Below are positions 1-7,018 of a DNA stretch of 16,431 bases, one piece after another (within the stretch, counting starts at the first letter, position 1; every line of letters begins with the position of its first letter). The notes beneath the pieces were generated by a model. That model worked only from the letters and a program-made list of their open reading frames with translations. It was not told the DNA's origin and searched no databases. The position numbers and the translations under genes were made by a program. The stretch comes from an uncultured Anaerovibrio sp. GTDB taxonomy: Bacteria > Bacillota > Negativicutes > Selenomonadales > Selenomonadaceae. The stretch is from positions 1 through 16,431 of the forward strand of contig CAAGDY010000089.1 in assembly GCA_900768695.1 (NCBI GenBank), in the 5' to 3' direction.

Positions 1-746
1 GCCAGGGCAGGATTAATCGGGAGCCGGGCAGAGGCCTCGATGCCGTGTCTGGCGGCAAGCTCCTCAATGTGGCTGTCACCAAAAATCCTGTGCTTTGTGT
101 GGCAGTCAGGACACTCAAAGTAGGACATGTTTTCCACCAGTCCCAGTACAGGGGTATTGGTAATGTCTGCCATCTTTACGGCCTTTTCCACGATCATGCC
201 CACCAGCTCCTGGGGAGAGGTGACAACAACGATGCCGTCTACCGGCAGGGACTGGAATACAGTCAGCGGGACATCGCCGGTTCCCGGCGGCATATCCACG
301 AACATATAATCAATATCGCCCCAGCATACATCAGTCCAGAACTGTTTTACAGTGCCTGCAATAATAGGCCCGCGCCATACTACAGGATCTGTTTCGTTTG
401 GTAGCAGCAGGTTTACGGACATGATTTTCGTACCATTCTCTGCTTCGGCAGGAATCAGGCCGTTTTCGTTGCCCACCACCTTGTAGGATACGCCAAACAT
501 GCGCGGTATGGAAGGGCCGGTAATGTCCGCGTCCAGAATAGCAGTCCGATAGCCTTTTTTTTGCATGGCGGCAGCCAGAAGGGAAGTAACCAGTGACTTG
601 CCTACGCCGCCCTTGCCGCTGACAACGCCGATTACTTTTTTGACGCGCGATTCAGGATTTGCCTGGGCCAGAAAGCTCTGCGGCTCTGTGCGGTCGCCAC
701 ATTCCTGCCCGCAGCTGGAACAATCATGGGTACACTCTTCACTCAT
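1..746 (-). CDS. mrp: Mrp/NBP35-family iron-sulfur cluster carrier ATPase (C-terminus cut off by window edge)
   Basis: P-loop ATPase of the Mrp/ApbC/NBP35 family, which carries and delivers Fe-S clusters to apoproteins in the cytosol. I translated it from the minus strand: 248 complete codons are present and the reading frame runs off base 1, so about 25-40 C-terminal residues are probably missing. Visible features are a Cys-rich N-terminus (Cys 5, 9, 12 and 16), a deviant Walker A motif KGGVGKS at residues 45-51 with the extra 'signature' lysine, the switch-like DMPPGTGD at about 151-158, and the CPDC metal-binding pair at 212-215, which is the cluster site in this family. The ATG at 744-746 follows a GGAGG at good spacing. 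It is transcribed divergently from the CdaR gene. The family call is firm; the choice of client proteins cannot be seen. Confidence 0.95.
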   Translation of the reverse strand, partial: MSEECTHDCSSCGQECGDRTEPQSFLAQANPESRVKKVIGVVSGKGGVGKSLVTSLLAAAMQKKGYRTAILDADITGPSIPRMFGVSYKVVGNENGLIPAEAENGTKIMSVNLLLPNETDPVVWRGPIIAGTVKQFWTDVCWGDIDYMFVDMPPGTGDVPLTVFQSLPVDGIVVVTSPQELVGMIVEKAVKMADITNTPVLGLVENMSYFECPDCHTKHRIFGDSHIEELAARHGIEASARLPINPAL

Positions 747-778
747 TTTTTTAACCTCCAAAATACTAGTTACACAAC

Positions 779-795
779 AATTATCATTGATAATT
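779..795. promoter_or_regulatory. 17-bp perfect palindrome in the mrp leader, candidate operator
   Basis: AATTATCA-T-TGATAATT is a perfect 8-1-8 inverted repeat lying just downstream of the predicted mrp start site. It resembles the building blocks of Fur-type boxes (TGATAAT), but the half-sites point outward compared with the classical 7-1-7 arrangement. The binding protein is unknown. It could also act as a weak RNA hairpin. Observation direct, regulatory role inferred. Confidence 0.35.
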
Positions 796-806
796 CATTC
801 TTTGCT

Positions 807-835
807 ATTATACCATGAGCGGATGAATTTTGCAC
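807..835 (-). promoter_or_regulatory. Predicted sigma-70 promoter of the mrp gene
   Basis: Read on the minus strand, TATAAT lies at 812-807, preceded by TGG, giving an extended -10 (TGGTATAAT). The hexamer 17 bases further upstream (GTGCAA, 835-830) is a weak -35. Transcription would start near 800, giving a leader of about 55 bases that contains the palindrome at 779-795. Confidence 0.6.
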
Positions 836-913
836 GTTTTCGACAATAGTCGCAAAAACTTTTGGCTACAGCCCTTCCTGCGGACTGTGGCAGGGAAGCG
901 GTGGACTGCAATG

Positions 914-922
914 TGGTATAAT
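914..922 (+). promoter_or_regulatory. Extended -10 promoter of the cdaR-like gene
   Basis: TGGTATAAT at 914-922 is an ideal extended -10 element. No convincing -35 is present 17 bases upstream. The start site would be near 929, leaving only about 18 bases of leader before the ATG at 947. Confidence 0.55.
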
Positions 923-946
923 GGACAGAAGAACGGGGGGATAGAT

Positions 947-2080
947 ATGGAACTGCAGGAAAATCAGGCGAAGGCAATCGTCAAGGAAATCAATCAGGTA
1001 CTGCCGCAAAAAATCAACCTGATGAACAGGAAGGGAATGATTATTGCCAGTACGGACCCTGAACGTGTGAACACCTATCATGGCGGAGCGGCACGCATCA
1101 TACAGGAGGGGCTGGATGAGCTTCGCATATCCTACGACGATGAGTTTCCGGGGACGCGGCGGGGAACAAATTTTGCGCTGAAGGTCGAGGGGGAGCCCAT
1201 AGGGGTGCTGGGGATTACAGGGAAATATGAGGAAATTCTTCCTCTGGCAAATATTATCCGCAAAATGACGGAGCTATTGGTGCATCAGCAGGAATACGCG
1301 CGCATGCAGAGCAATCTGCGGTATCAGCAGTCACTGTTTCTGGCGGAGGTGCTAGCCCATAGCGAGGCCTTTCTCAGCAGGGAGCAGATAGAGCGTGGCC
1401 GTGATTTGGGGATAGAGCTGCAGATGCCCAGGCGCATACTGGTGGCGGATTTTGTTTCGCGTGACAATGAGCTGCTGGCCGGACGGCATGAGATACTGCA
1501 GAAGCTGGAGCATGCTGTGAAAAAAGCTGACAGCCGCTGTATCTGTACGGTTACCAGCCAGCTTATGGTATTTTTGACCGGCATCTGTGACAGGGAGGGC
1601 GTATATGAGCTGGCCGGAAGGCTGAGGGAGGCCGCCCTTCGGCAGGGATGGGATATATGTGTCGGCATTGATGGGCAGGCGCAGGACAGTATCCATCTCA
1701 GCGATGCTTTTTTGCAGGCGAAAAAGGCCCTGCAGTCATGCCATAGAAAGGGCAATATCCGCATAAAGGGATATGATGAAATCAATATGGAAATTTTTGC
1801 CGACATGATACCACTGCTTGTCAAGCAACGGTATGTGCAGAAAATTTTTAAGGGATATACCAGGCAGGAGCTGGCAGAGGCCATGAATACGCTGGAATGC
1901 TTCTTTGAGCATGATGGCTCCATCATACGGACGGCAGAGGCGCTGTTTATCCATAAAAATACCCTGCAGCAGCATCTGAGGAGGATTGCGGCACGGACAG
2001 GCTATGACCCCCGCTCCCTGCGCTCCAGCGCGGTATTTTATCTGGTAATTTATTTTTATCAGGAAATGAATTTGCAATAG
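947..2080 (+). CDS. cdaR: CdaR-family transcriptional regulator (sugar diacid/glycerate sensor)
   Basis: Activator-type regulator of the CdaR/PucR family, 377 residues. In E. coli CdaR responds to glycerate or sugar diacids and controls galactarate, glucarate and glycerate genes. Residues 5-135 match the N-terminal sugar-diacid recognition domain, about 150-270 the GGDEF-like middle domain, and about 310-370 the C-terminal PucR-type helix-turn-helix (TAEALFIHKNTLQQHLRRI). The reading frame is open from 830, but the ATG at 947 is chosen because it follows a GGGGGG at 935-940, matches the usual family start (MELQENQAKAIV) and lies downstream of the promoter at 914-922. The next genes are a GntP permease and a glycerate kinase, which makes regulation of glycerate uptake the likely job. 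The ligand itself cannot be read from sequence. Confidence 0.93.
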   Translation: MELQENQAKAIVKEINQVLPQKINLMNRKGMIIASTDPERVNTYHGGAARIIQEGLDELRISYDDEFPGTRRGTNFALKVEGEPIGVLGITGKYEEILPLANIIRKMTELLVHQQEYARMQSNLRYQQSLFLAEVLAHSEAFLSREQIERGRDLGIELQMPRRILVADFVSRDNELLAGRHEILQKLEHAVKKADSRCICTVTSQLMVFLTGICDREGVYELAGRLREAALRQGWDICVGIDGQAQDSIHLSDAFLQAKKALQSCHRKGNIRIKGYDEINMEIFADMIPLLVKQRYVQKIFKGYTRQELAEAMNTLECFFEHDGSIIRTAEALFIHKNTLQQHLRRIAARTGYDPRSLRSSAVFYLVIYFYQEMNLQ

Positions 2081-2102
2081 CGCATTGCAGTATAGAGGAT
2101 AT

Positions 2103-2152
2103 AAAAATAGCGGTAATTGTGTCCTGTGTAACATATATTATCGCTATTTTTT
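2103..2152 (+). terminator. Intrinsic terminator after cdaR, overlapping the gntP promoter
   Basis: Arms 2103-2117 and 2137-2151 pair over 15 bp with one G-U wobble (core ATAGCG/CGCTAT), with a 19-base loop, followed by a T run ending at 2152. The A run on the left arm means it could also stop minus-strand transcription. The TATAAT of the next gene begins only six bases later. Confidence 0.75.
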
Positions 2153-2154
2153 AA

Positions 2155-2163
2155 TGTTATAAT
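2155..2163 (+). promoter_or_regulatory. Extended -10 promoter of the gntP-glxK operon
   Basis: TGTTATAAT at 2155-2163 is an extended -10. The -35 position falls inside the right arm of the upstream terminator hairpin (about 2135-2140) and has no TTGACA-like hexamer. This is what one expects of an activator-dependent promoter, with the CdaR protein as the obvious candidate. Start site about 2170. Confidence 0.55.
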
Positions 2164-2215
2164 AACAAACAGAATGAAACATAATTCTTAAAGGTTGTTA
2201 AAGGGGGTATTTCTG

Positions 2216-3595
2216 ATGACCGGTATTCCGCTTCTTGTTGTTTTTTGTCTGGCTATAGTGGTGATGATAGTAGCGATTTCCAAATTTCATGTACATCCGT
2301 TTTTGTCGCTGATGGGTACATCGCTGCTGCTGGCCATAGTCGTGGGCCTGCCGCTGGCCAAGATTCCGGGGATTATTGGCTCCGGGTTTTCGGGAATTTT
2401 TTCCAGCATAGGTATCGTTATCATCCTGGGTGCTTTGATTGGGCTTATATTGGAAAAGACAGGCGCAGCCATCCGGCTGGCAGATGTGGTTATCCACTGT
2501 GTAGGTGAGAAGCATCCGCAGCTGGCCCTGATGCTGATGGGGTGGATTGTTTCGATTCCTGTATTCTGCGACAGCGGTTTTGTTATCCTGAATCCTATCC
2601 GCAAGGCACTGTGCGAAAAGCTGAAGGGAACCAGCCCTGTGGGAATGGCAGTTGCCCTTTCAGGCGGACTTTATGTAGCCCACGTATTTATCCCTCCTAC
2701 GCCGGGGCCGATTGCGGCGGCCGGTTCCCTGGGACTGGGGGATAACCTGGCCGCGGTTATTCTGGCGGGTGTGGTGGCCTCCGTGCCTGCCCTGCTGGCG
2801 GCCTATGCTTATTCTGTGTATATCAGCCGCAGGAATATTCCTGTCCGGGTGGCAGACAAGACATCTGATGAAAAGAGTTATGAGGAGCTGATTGCAGGCT
2901 ATGGCAGGCTGCCGGGTGCTTTCGTTTCCTTTGCTCCGATTGTCATGCCGATTGTCCTGATGGCGGCAGGCTCCATCGTGGCAATGGCCGGTATGGAGGG
3001 GGCAACAGCCACCGGGCTGAAATTTTTGGGAACACCGATTATTGCCCTGACGGTGGGACTGCTCTTTGCTGTTTATCTGCTGGCAGATACAGGCCGGATG
3101 GGAGAGTTTTCGGATATTACCAACGATACATTGAAAACCGTGGGGCCTATCCTGTTTATAACGGCGGCAGGCGGTGTGCTGGGAAAGGTGATTACGGCGG
3201 CCGGCTTTGTTGACTTTATGAAGGCAAACGCAACATTTTTGGCCAGTGTCGGCATCTTTTTCCCATTCCTGATTTCTGCTATACTAAAGACAGCACAGGG
3301 GTCCTCAACTGTTGCGATTACGACTACGGCCGGCATTATGGGCATGTTCTCCGATTCGGCTTCCATGATGACGGCGCTGGGGCTGAACAGTGAAATGGCC
3401 GCCCTGATGACCGTTATGGCCATAGGCGCAGGAGCAATGACCGTTTCTCATGCCAATGACAGCTATTTCTGGGTTGTTACCAATTTTACGGGCATGGACC
3501 CGCAGGACGGCTACAGGACGCAGACCATGATGACCTTGATTGTGGGAGTGGTATCCATGCTGGCTATTTTCCTGGCTTCGCTGGTACTGCTGTGA
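2216..3595 (+). CDS. GntP-family permease, likely glycerate or gluconate:H+ symporter
   Basis: Integral membrane transporter of the GntP family (gluconate, glycerate and related hydroxy-acids by proton symport), 459 residues, matching the family's usual ~440-460. The protein is hydrophobic throughout with about a dozen membrane segments. Family hallmarks seen are the region around residues 105-130 (PVFCDSGFVILNP), the PPTPGP stretch near 160 and the C-terminal SHANDSYFWVV motif. The ATG at 2216 sits 8 bases after AAAGGGGG; an in-frame TTG at 2195 has no ribosome site and would only add seven residues. Only 31 bases separate it from the glycerate kinase gene, so the two are probably co-transcribed. 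That partner favours glycerate over gluconate as substrate; this is inference. Confidence 0.92.
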   Translation: MTGIPLLVVFCLAIVVMIVAISKFHVHPFLSLMGTSLLLAIVVGLPLAKIPGIIGSGFSGIFSSIGIVIILGALIGLILEKTGAAIRLADVVIHCVGEKHPQLALMLMGWIVSIPVFCDSGFVILNPIRKALCEKLKGTSPVGMAVALSGGLYVAHVFIPPTPGPIAAAGSLGLGDNLAAVILAGVVASVPALLAAYAYSVYISRRNIPVRVADKTSDEKSYEELIAGYGRLPGAFVSFAPIVMPIVLMAAGSIVAMAGMEGATATGLKFLGTPIIALTVGLLFAVYLLADTGRMGEFSDITNDTLKTVGPILFITAAGGVLGKVITAAGFVDFMKANATFLASVGIFFPFLISAILKTAQGSSTVAITTTAGIMGMFSDSASMMTALGLNSEMAALMTVMAIGAGAMTVSHANDSYFWVVTNFTGMDPQDGYRTQTMMTLIVGVVSMLAIFLASLVLL

Positions 3596-3626
3596 TTTGA
3601 GAAGGTGCTTATGAGGGGGAGTGCGC

Positions 3627-4775
3627 ATGAAAATCGTAATATCCGTGGATTCCTTCAAGGGGAGTATTTCCTCTATGGAGGTGGGCCGTGTCCTGAAGCA
3701 GGCGGTGCTGGACAGATTTCCCCGGGATGAGGTGCGGGTTTTTCCGTTGGCCGATGGCGGGGAGGGAACCGTTGACGCCATGACGCAGGGGCTGGGCGGT
3801 CAGATTGTGCCTGTTGAGGTCATGGGGCCCCTGGGCGAGCCAGTGATGAGCCGCTATGGCTATCTGCCGGAAACCGGGACGGCTGTCATCGAGATGGCGG
3901 ATGCGTCAGGGCTGACCATGGTGCCGAAGGAAAGGCGGAATCCCCTGCATACTACTACCTATGGCTTGGGACAGCTGATTATTGCGGCTATGGAGCAGGG
4001 GTGCAGGAAGTTTATCGTGGGGATTGGCGGCAGTGCCACCAATGACTGCGGACTTGGCATGCTGACAGCCCTTGGCTGGAGGTTTCTGCGTCAGGACGGT
4101 TCGGAGGCAGGCTGTTACGGGCGTGACCTGGCAGAAATTGCGTCGATTGATGTGTCGGGCGTTCACGGACTGCTGGCAGAATGTGAATTTCATATTGCCT
4201 GCGATGTGAATAATCCCCTGTGCGGCAGTAATGGCTGTTCGCATGTGTATGGGCCGCAAAAGGGAGCTACTCCCGAGATAGTCAGCCGCATGGATGGAGA
4301 TATTGGCAGATTTGCGGATATCGCGGAGCGGGCGTTGTCGCGTCACGGCAAGGATATGCCGGGAGCCGGTGCGGCCGGAGGGCTTGGCTTTGCCTTTCAT
4401 GTTTTTTTAGGTGGTGAGCTTACGCCGGGGGTGAGCCTGATTTTGCAGTCTATCGGCATTGAGGACGCATTGCTGGATGCTGATGTGCTGATTACCGGAG
4501 AGGGGCGCATGGACAGGCAGACTGCCATGGGCAAGGCTCCGGCAGGCGTGGCACAGCTGGCAAGGAAATGCAATCCGGACTGCTGTACGGTGGCGCTCTG
4601 CGGCTGTGCCACCAGTGATGCCCATGAGGTGAACGGGCACGGCATAGACGCGTATTTTCCTATTTTGCACGGGCCTATGACTGTGGAGCAGGCAATGGAG
4701 CTATCGGTGACAAGGGAAAACCTGGCACTTACTATTCAGCAGGTGATGAACCTGCTGCACCGGCGTGATATGTAG
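3627..4775 (+). CDS. glxK: Glycerate kinase (GlxK/GarK type)
   Basis: ATP-dependent glycerate kinase of the GarK/GlxK class (PF02595), which phosphorylates D-glycerate to 2-phosphoglycerate (3-phosphoglycerate in some members) for entry into lower glycolysis. Length is 382 residues, typical of the family. Recognisable blocks are SVDSFKGS at 6-13, ADGGEGT near 43-49, GGSATNDCGLG at 134-144, CDVNNPLCG at 192-200, GAGAAGGLGF at 246-255 and ITGEGRMDRQT at 289-299. The ATG at 3627 is preferred over the in-frame GTG at 3621 because the AGGGGGA ribosome site ends at 3620, directly against that GTG. Second gene of the operon with the GntP permease; together they import and activate glycerate. Confidence 0.95.
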   Translation: MKIVISVDSFKGSISSMEVGRVLKQAVLDRFPRDEVRVFPLADGGEGTVDAMTQGLGGQIVPVEVMGPLGEPVMSRYGYLPETGTAVIEMADASGLTMVPKERRNPLHTTTYGLGQLIIAAMEQGCRKFIVGIGGSATNDCGLGMLTALGWRFLRQDGSEAGCYGRDLAEIASIDVSGVHGLLAECEFHIACDVNNPLCGSNGCSHVYGPQKGATPEIVSRMDGDIGRFADIAERALSRHGKDMPGAGAAGGLGFAFHVFLGGELTPGVSLILQSIGIEDALLDADVLITGEGRMDRQTAMGKAPAGVAQLARKCNPDCCTVALCGCATSDAHEVNGHGIDAYFPILHGPMTVEQAMELSVTRENLALTIQQVMNLLHRRDM

Positions 4776-4859
4776 TATTCAGTATGCAATCTGCGATGCG
4801 TAGCGTGCCATATGTATGGGGGCGGCCCTGAGCCTCAAAAAAGCCATATGAAAGCAAAA

Positions 4860-4895
4860 AACCTCGAAGTCTGTGCCTTCACAGTCTTCGAGGTT
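4860..4895. terminator. Bidirectional terminator between glycerate kinase and tRNA-Arg
   Basis: Arms 4860-4875 and 4880-4895 form a 16-bp stem with one T-T mismatch and a CCTT loop. The plus-strand exit is TATTTT, which is modest. Read on the minus strand the stem is followed by TTTTTT, so it is a strong terminator for the tRNA-Arg transcript. The 84 bases between the kinase stop and this stem hold a direct repeat of GCCATATG (4808-4815, 4843-4850) and nothing else recognisable. Confidence 0.8.
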
Positions 4896-4904
4896 ATTTT
4901 CATC

Positions 4905-4981
4905 TGGTGCGATTGGCGCGATTCGAACGCGCGACCCCCTGCTTAGGAGGCAGATGCTCTATCCAGCTGAGCTACAACCGC
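4905..4981 (-). tRNA. tRNA-Arg, anticodon CCU
   Basis: Read on the minus strand this 77-base gene folds as a full cloverleaf. The acceptor is GCGGTTG/CAATCGC with an encoded CCA, the D arm GCTC/GAGC, the anticodon loop CTCCTAA (anticodon CCT, reading AGG arginine codons) and the T arm GCGCG-TTCGAAT-CGCGC. It stands alone between two plus-strand genes with its own promoter and terminator. Confidence 0.96.
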
Positions 4982-4991
4982 AACAGAAAGT

Positions 4992-5020
4992 ATTATAGCA
5001 AACTTTTTGATTTTAGGCAA
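4992..5020 (-). promoter_or_regulatory. Promoter of tRNA-Arg
   Basis: On the minus strand TTGCCT (5020-5015), 17 bases, then TATAAT (4997-4992) preceded by TGC, an extended -10. The start site would lie a few bases before the mature tRNA 5' end. This is among the strongest promoters in the window. Confidence 0.75.
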
Positions 5021-5037
5021 TATGGAATTTGCAAATA

Positions 5038-5046
5038 TGTTATACT
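5038..5046 (+). promoter_or_regulatory. Extended -10 promoter of the TIGR04076/methyltransferase pair
   Basis: TGTTATACT at 5038-5046 forms an extended -10 with no clear -35. The start site would be near 5053, giving a leader of about 26 bases. Confidence 0.5.
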
Positions 5047-5078
5047 AAAATAAAATAATTTGAGAAATGTGGTGCGTT

Positions 5079-5387
5079 ATGAAGAAGATAAAAATTACGG
5101 TCATGCGGATTGCCTGTTATCAGGACTTGATGGCAAAGTATGAAAATCCCATGGAGCATGCCTGTGATATGCAGGAGGGGCAGGTGTTTATTGCTGATGG
5201 GTGGTGCAGGCCGGAGGGGTTCTGCACCAGTGCCTGGGAGACGATTTCGCCATTTGTGATGACATTGGCTCATGGCGGGCAGGATATATACAATGGCTGG
5301 ATGAAAAATCCCAGGTCGGCTATGATTTCCTGCAATGACGGGTTTCGTCCGGTCAGCTTTTACATTGAGGTTATGGAGGAGATTTAA
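5079..5387 (+). CDS. TIGR04076-family small protein, function unknown
   Basis: Small protein of 102 residues resembling the TIGR04076 family: start MKKIKITVMRI, Cys-rich centre (ACDMQEGQVF, EGFCTSAW), LAHGG near 70 and the ending CNDGFRPVSFYIE. No biochemical function is established for this family as far as I know. The conserved cysteines suggest metal or cofactor binding, which is inference. The ATG at 5079 matches the family start; an in-frame ATG at 5067 would add four residues. The ribosome site is poor (GGTG or GAGAA only). Its stop codon overlaps the start of the downstream homocysteine methyltransferase-like gene (TAATG), so the two are translationally coupled and may work on related substrates. 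Confidence 0.8.
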   Translation: MKKIKITVMRIACYQDLMAKYENPMEHACDMQEGQVFIADGWCRPEGFCTSAWETISPFVMTLAHGGQDIYNGWMKNPRSAMISCNDGFRPVSFYIEVMEEI

Positions 5388-6352
5388 TGATGGCATCCGG
5401 GACAGGCTTGGCAGAGTGCTTTAGAGATAATCAGGGGATTTTGATGGAAGGGGCGCTGGGGGAGCGCCTGAAAGCTGAATACGGCATAAGGTTTCATGAA
5501 CGGCTGGTGATGGCGGCGCTTGTCGAGAGCCGGCAGGGACGGTCGGCGCTGAAGGAATTGTGGCAGGAGTACGGGCGCATTGCCACCAGGCACCGCCTGC
5601 CTTTTATTGCTACCACCCCCACCCGCAGGTTGAATTCGGACAGGCTACGGGACAGCGGCCATGATGCCTCGCTGGTGGAAAAAAATGTGGCGCTTCTGCG
5701 CGAGGTAAGGGAACAGCTTCTGGCCGAGGGACTGCAGGAGATGTATGTCGGTGGCATGCTGGGCTGTCGTGGTGATGCTTATACCGGTGAGGGCGCGATA
5801 GCGGACGAAGAGCAGGCGGAGAGGTTTCATGCTTTTGAAGCGGAGCTTTTTGCAGCTGCAGGGGCGGATTTTCTGTATGCTGCCCTGCAGCCGAATCTGT
5901 CAGAAGCTGCGGGCATGGCACTGGCTATGTCGAAAACGGGGCTGCCGTATATTATCAGCTTTACCCTGCGCCGTGATGGCAGGCTGATAGATGGCAGTCT
6001 TCTGACGGAAGCCATTGACTATATTGATAGCTTGTCGGAGGAAAGTCCGCTGTGCTACATGGCCAATTGCATCCATCCGCGGTTTGTATATGAGGCCTTG
6101 AGCCAGCCCTTTAACCAGTTTGATGTAGTACGGCATAGATTCTGCGGCATACAGGCTAATAGTGCGGCTGCGGAGTATGATGTGCTGGAGCATGGGTTAA
6201 AACTACCACAATCCGATGCGGAGGTTCTGGCAGAGGATATGCTGAAGCTGAGAAGGCTGTGCGATTGCAGGATTTTTGGTGGTTGCTGCGGTACTGACGG
6301 AACCCACATGGAGGCAATTGCGGGCAGGCTGGCAGCAGATAGTGCGGAGTGA
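5387..6352 (+). CDS. Homocysteine S-methyltransferase family protein
   Basis: Zinc-dependent methyltransferase-like enzyme (PF02574) of 321 residues. Members move a methyl group from S-methylmethionine, S-adenosylmethionine or a folate donor to homocysteine. The three zinc-ligand cysteines expected in the family are present: Cys228 in MANCIHP, and the Cys-Cys pair 300-301 in FGGCCGTDGTH. The N-terminal block ILMEGALGERL and ATTPTRRLNSDR near 75-85 correspond to the substrate region but deviate from the textbook DGGL...TNTY, so the substrate may not be homocysteine. GGAGGAG at 5375-5381 serves either ATG 5387 or the adjacent ATG 5390. It overlaps the upstream small gene by one base. Family assignment is firm, the reaction is not. 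Confidence 0.88.
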   Translation: MMASGTGLAECFRDNQGILMEGALGERLKAEYGIRFHERLVMAALVESRQGRSALKELWQEYGRIATRHRLPFIATTPTRRLNSDRLRDSGHDASLVEKNVALLREVREQLLAEGLQEMYVGGMLGCRGDAYTGEGAIADEEQAERFHAFEAELFAAAGADFLYAALQPNLSEAAGMALAMSKTGLPYIISFTLRRDGRLIDGSLLTEAIDYIDSLSEESPLCYMANCIHPRFVYEALSQPFNQFDVVRHRFCGIQANSAAAEYDVLEHGLKLPQSDAEVLAEDMLKLRRLCDCRIFGGCCGTDGTHMEAIAGRLAADSAE

Positions 6353-6387
6353 GAGCTTTCAGTGCTTTACTTGGGAAAAATGTCACA

Positions 6388-6416
6388 TTGACCTGAGGCC
6401 GTTAAAAAGATATATT
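6388..6416 (+). promoter_or_regulatory. Sigma-70 promoter of the lipoprotein/ATP-grasp operon
   Basis: TTGACC (6388-6393), 17-base spacer, TATATT (6411-6416). It gives a start site near 6422 and a 33-base leader. It is one of the few promoters here with a good -35 and no TG extension. Confidence 0.7.
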
Positions 6417-6454
6417 GTAGATGTATTTGTACACTACATTGATGGGGTATTGCT

Positions 6455-7018
6455 ATGTTTAATGTATCAGGTAAGACGGCCAGAATACTGGCCGCATTTA
6501 CAGCGGCCTCTGTGGCTGTTGTGACGGCCGGCTGCCTCGGCGAAGAGGATTGTGCCAGCCTTGATTATGAGTATGAGGATGAGCAGATGGTGGATGATGA
6601 GGGCAATCCGTATACCCTGCACCGTAACGAGGATGGGACGGAAACAGCGGTATATGATGATGGCAGGGAAGTCACCTTCAGGCGGGATGAAAACAACAAC
6701 CTGAATTTTGTTTCCGGTACGGCAGGGTTGCTTTCCGGCATGGCGATGGGATATTTCCTGTTCCATGGCCTGCAGCCGAGCCAGCCGGGATATTATGACA
6801 AGACCAGCGGGCGCTATGTGGCAAGAGGGAATCTCCAGCCATTGACCAAGGATGAAAGGGATGACAAGTATCGTCCCTATGGCGCGGCCGGCAGGGCGGC
6901 TTCACACGCTTTTTCCAGCAACAATACCGATACCAAGGCACAGAGTAACGGCACCAGCGTAAAATCCGGCACCAAGACGGGCTTTGGATCTGCCGGGGCA
7001 AGGAGCGCAACATCATGA
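6455..7018 (+). CDS. Putative lipoprotein, YgiB-like partner of the ATP-grasp ligase
   Basis: A 187-residue protein with a hydrophobic N-terminus (residues 8-26) ending in TAGC, a probable but imperfect lipobox with Cys27 as the modified residue. A very acidic segment follows (about 28-80, many Asp/Glu/Tyr), then a Gly-rich hydrophobic patch (SGTAGLLSGMAMGYFLFHGL, about 87-106) and a low-complexity Ser/Thr/Gly/Ala tail. This layout, and the position directly before a YgiC-type ligase with an ATGA overlap, parallel E. coli ygiB-ygiC and yjfM-yjfC, where the first gene is a small DUF1190 lipoprotein with a Ser/Gly-rich tail. I see similar architecture rather than strong sequence identity. It may be the ligase's protein substrate; this is inference. 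ATG 6455 follows GGGG at 6444-6447. Confidence 0.7.
   Translation: MFNVSGKTARILAAFTAASVAVVTAGCLGEEDCASLDYEYEDEQMVDDEGNPYTLHRNEDGTETAVYDDGREVTFRRDENNNLNFVSGTAGLLSGMAMGYFLFHGLQPSQPGYYDKTSGRYVARGNLQPLTKDERDDKYRPYGAAGRAASHAFSSNNTDTKAQSNGTSVKSGTKTGFGSAGARSATS

Noticed and set aside
830..946. Longer cdaR reading frame starting at ATG 830
   Set aside because: The added 39 residues have no family similarity, there is no ribosome site at 830, and the predicted promoter lies inside the extension.
1324..1926. Minus-strand frame of 200 codons inside cdaR
   Set aside because: Ser/Cys-rich antisense translation of a gene with three recognisable domains; no start signals.
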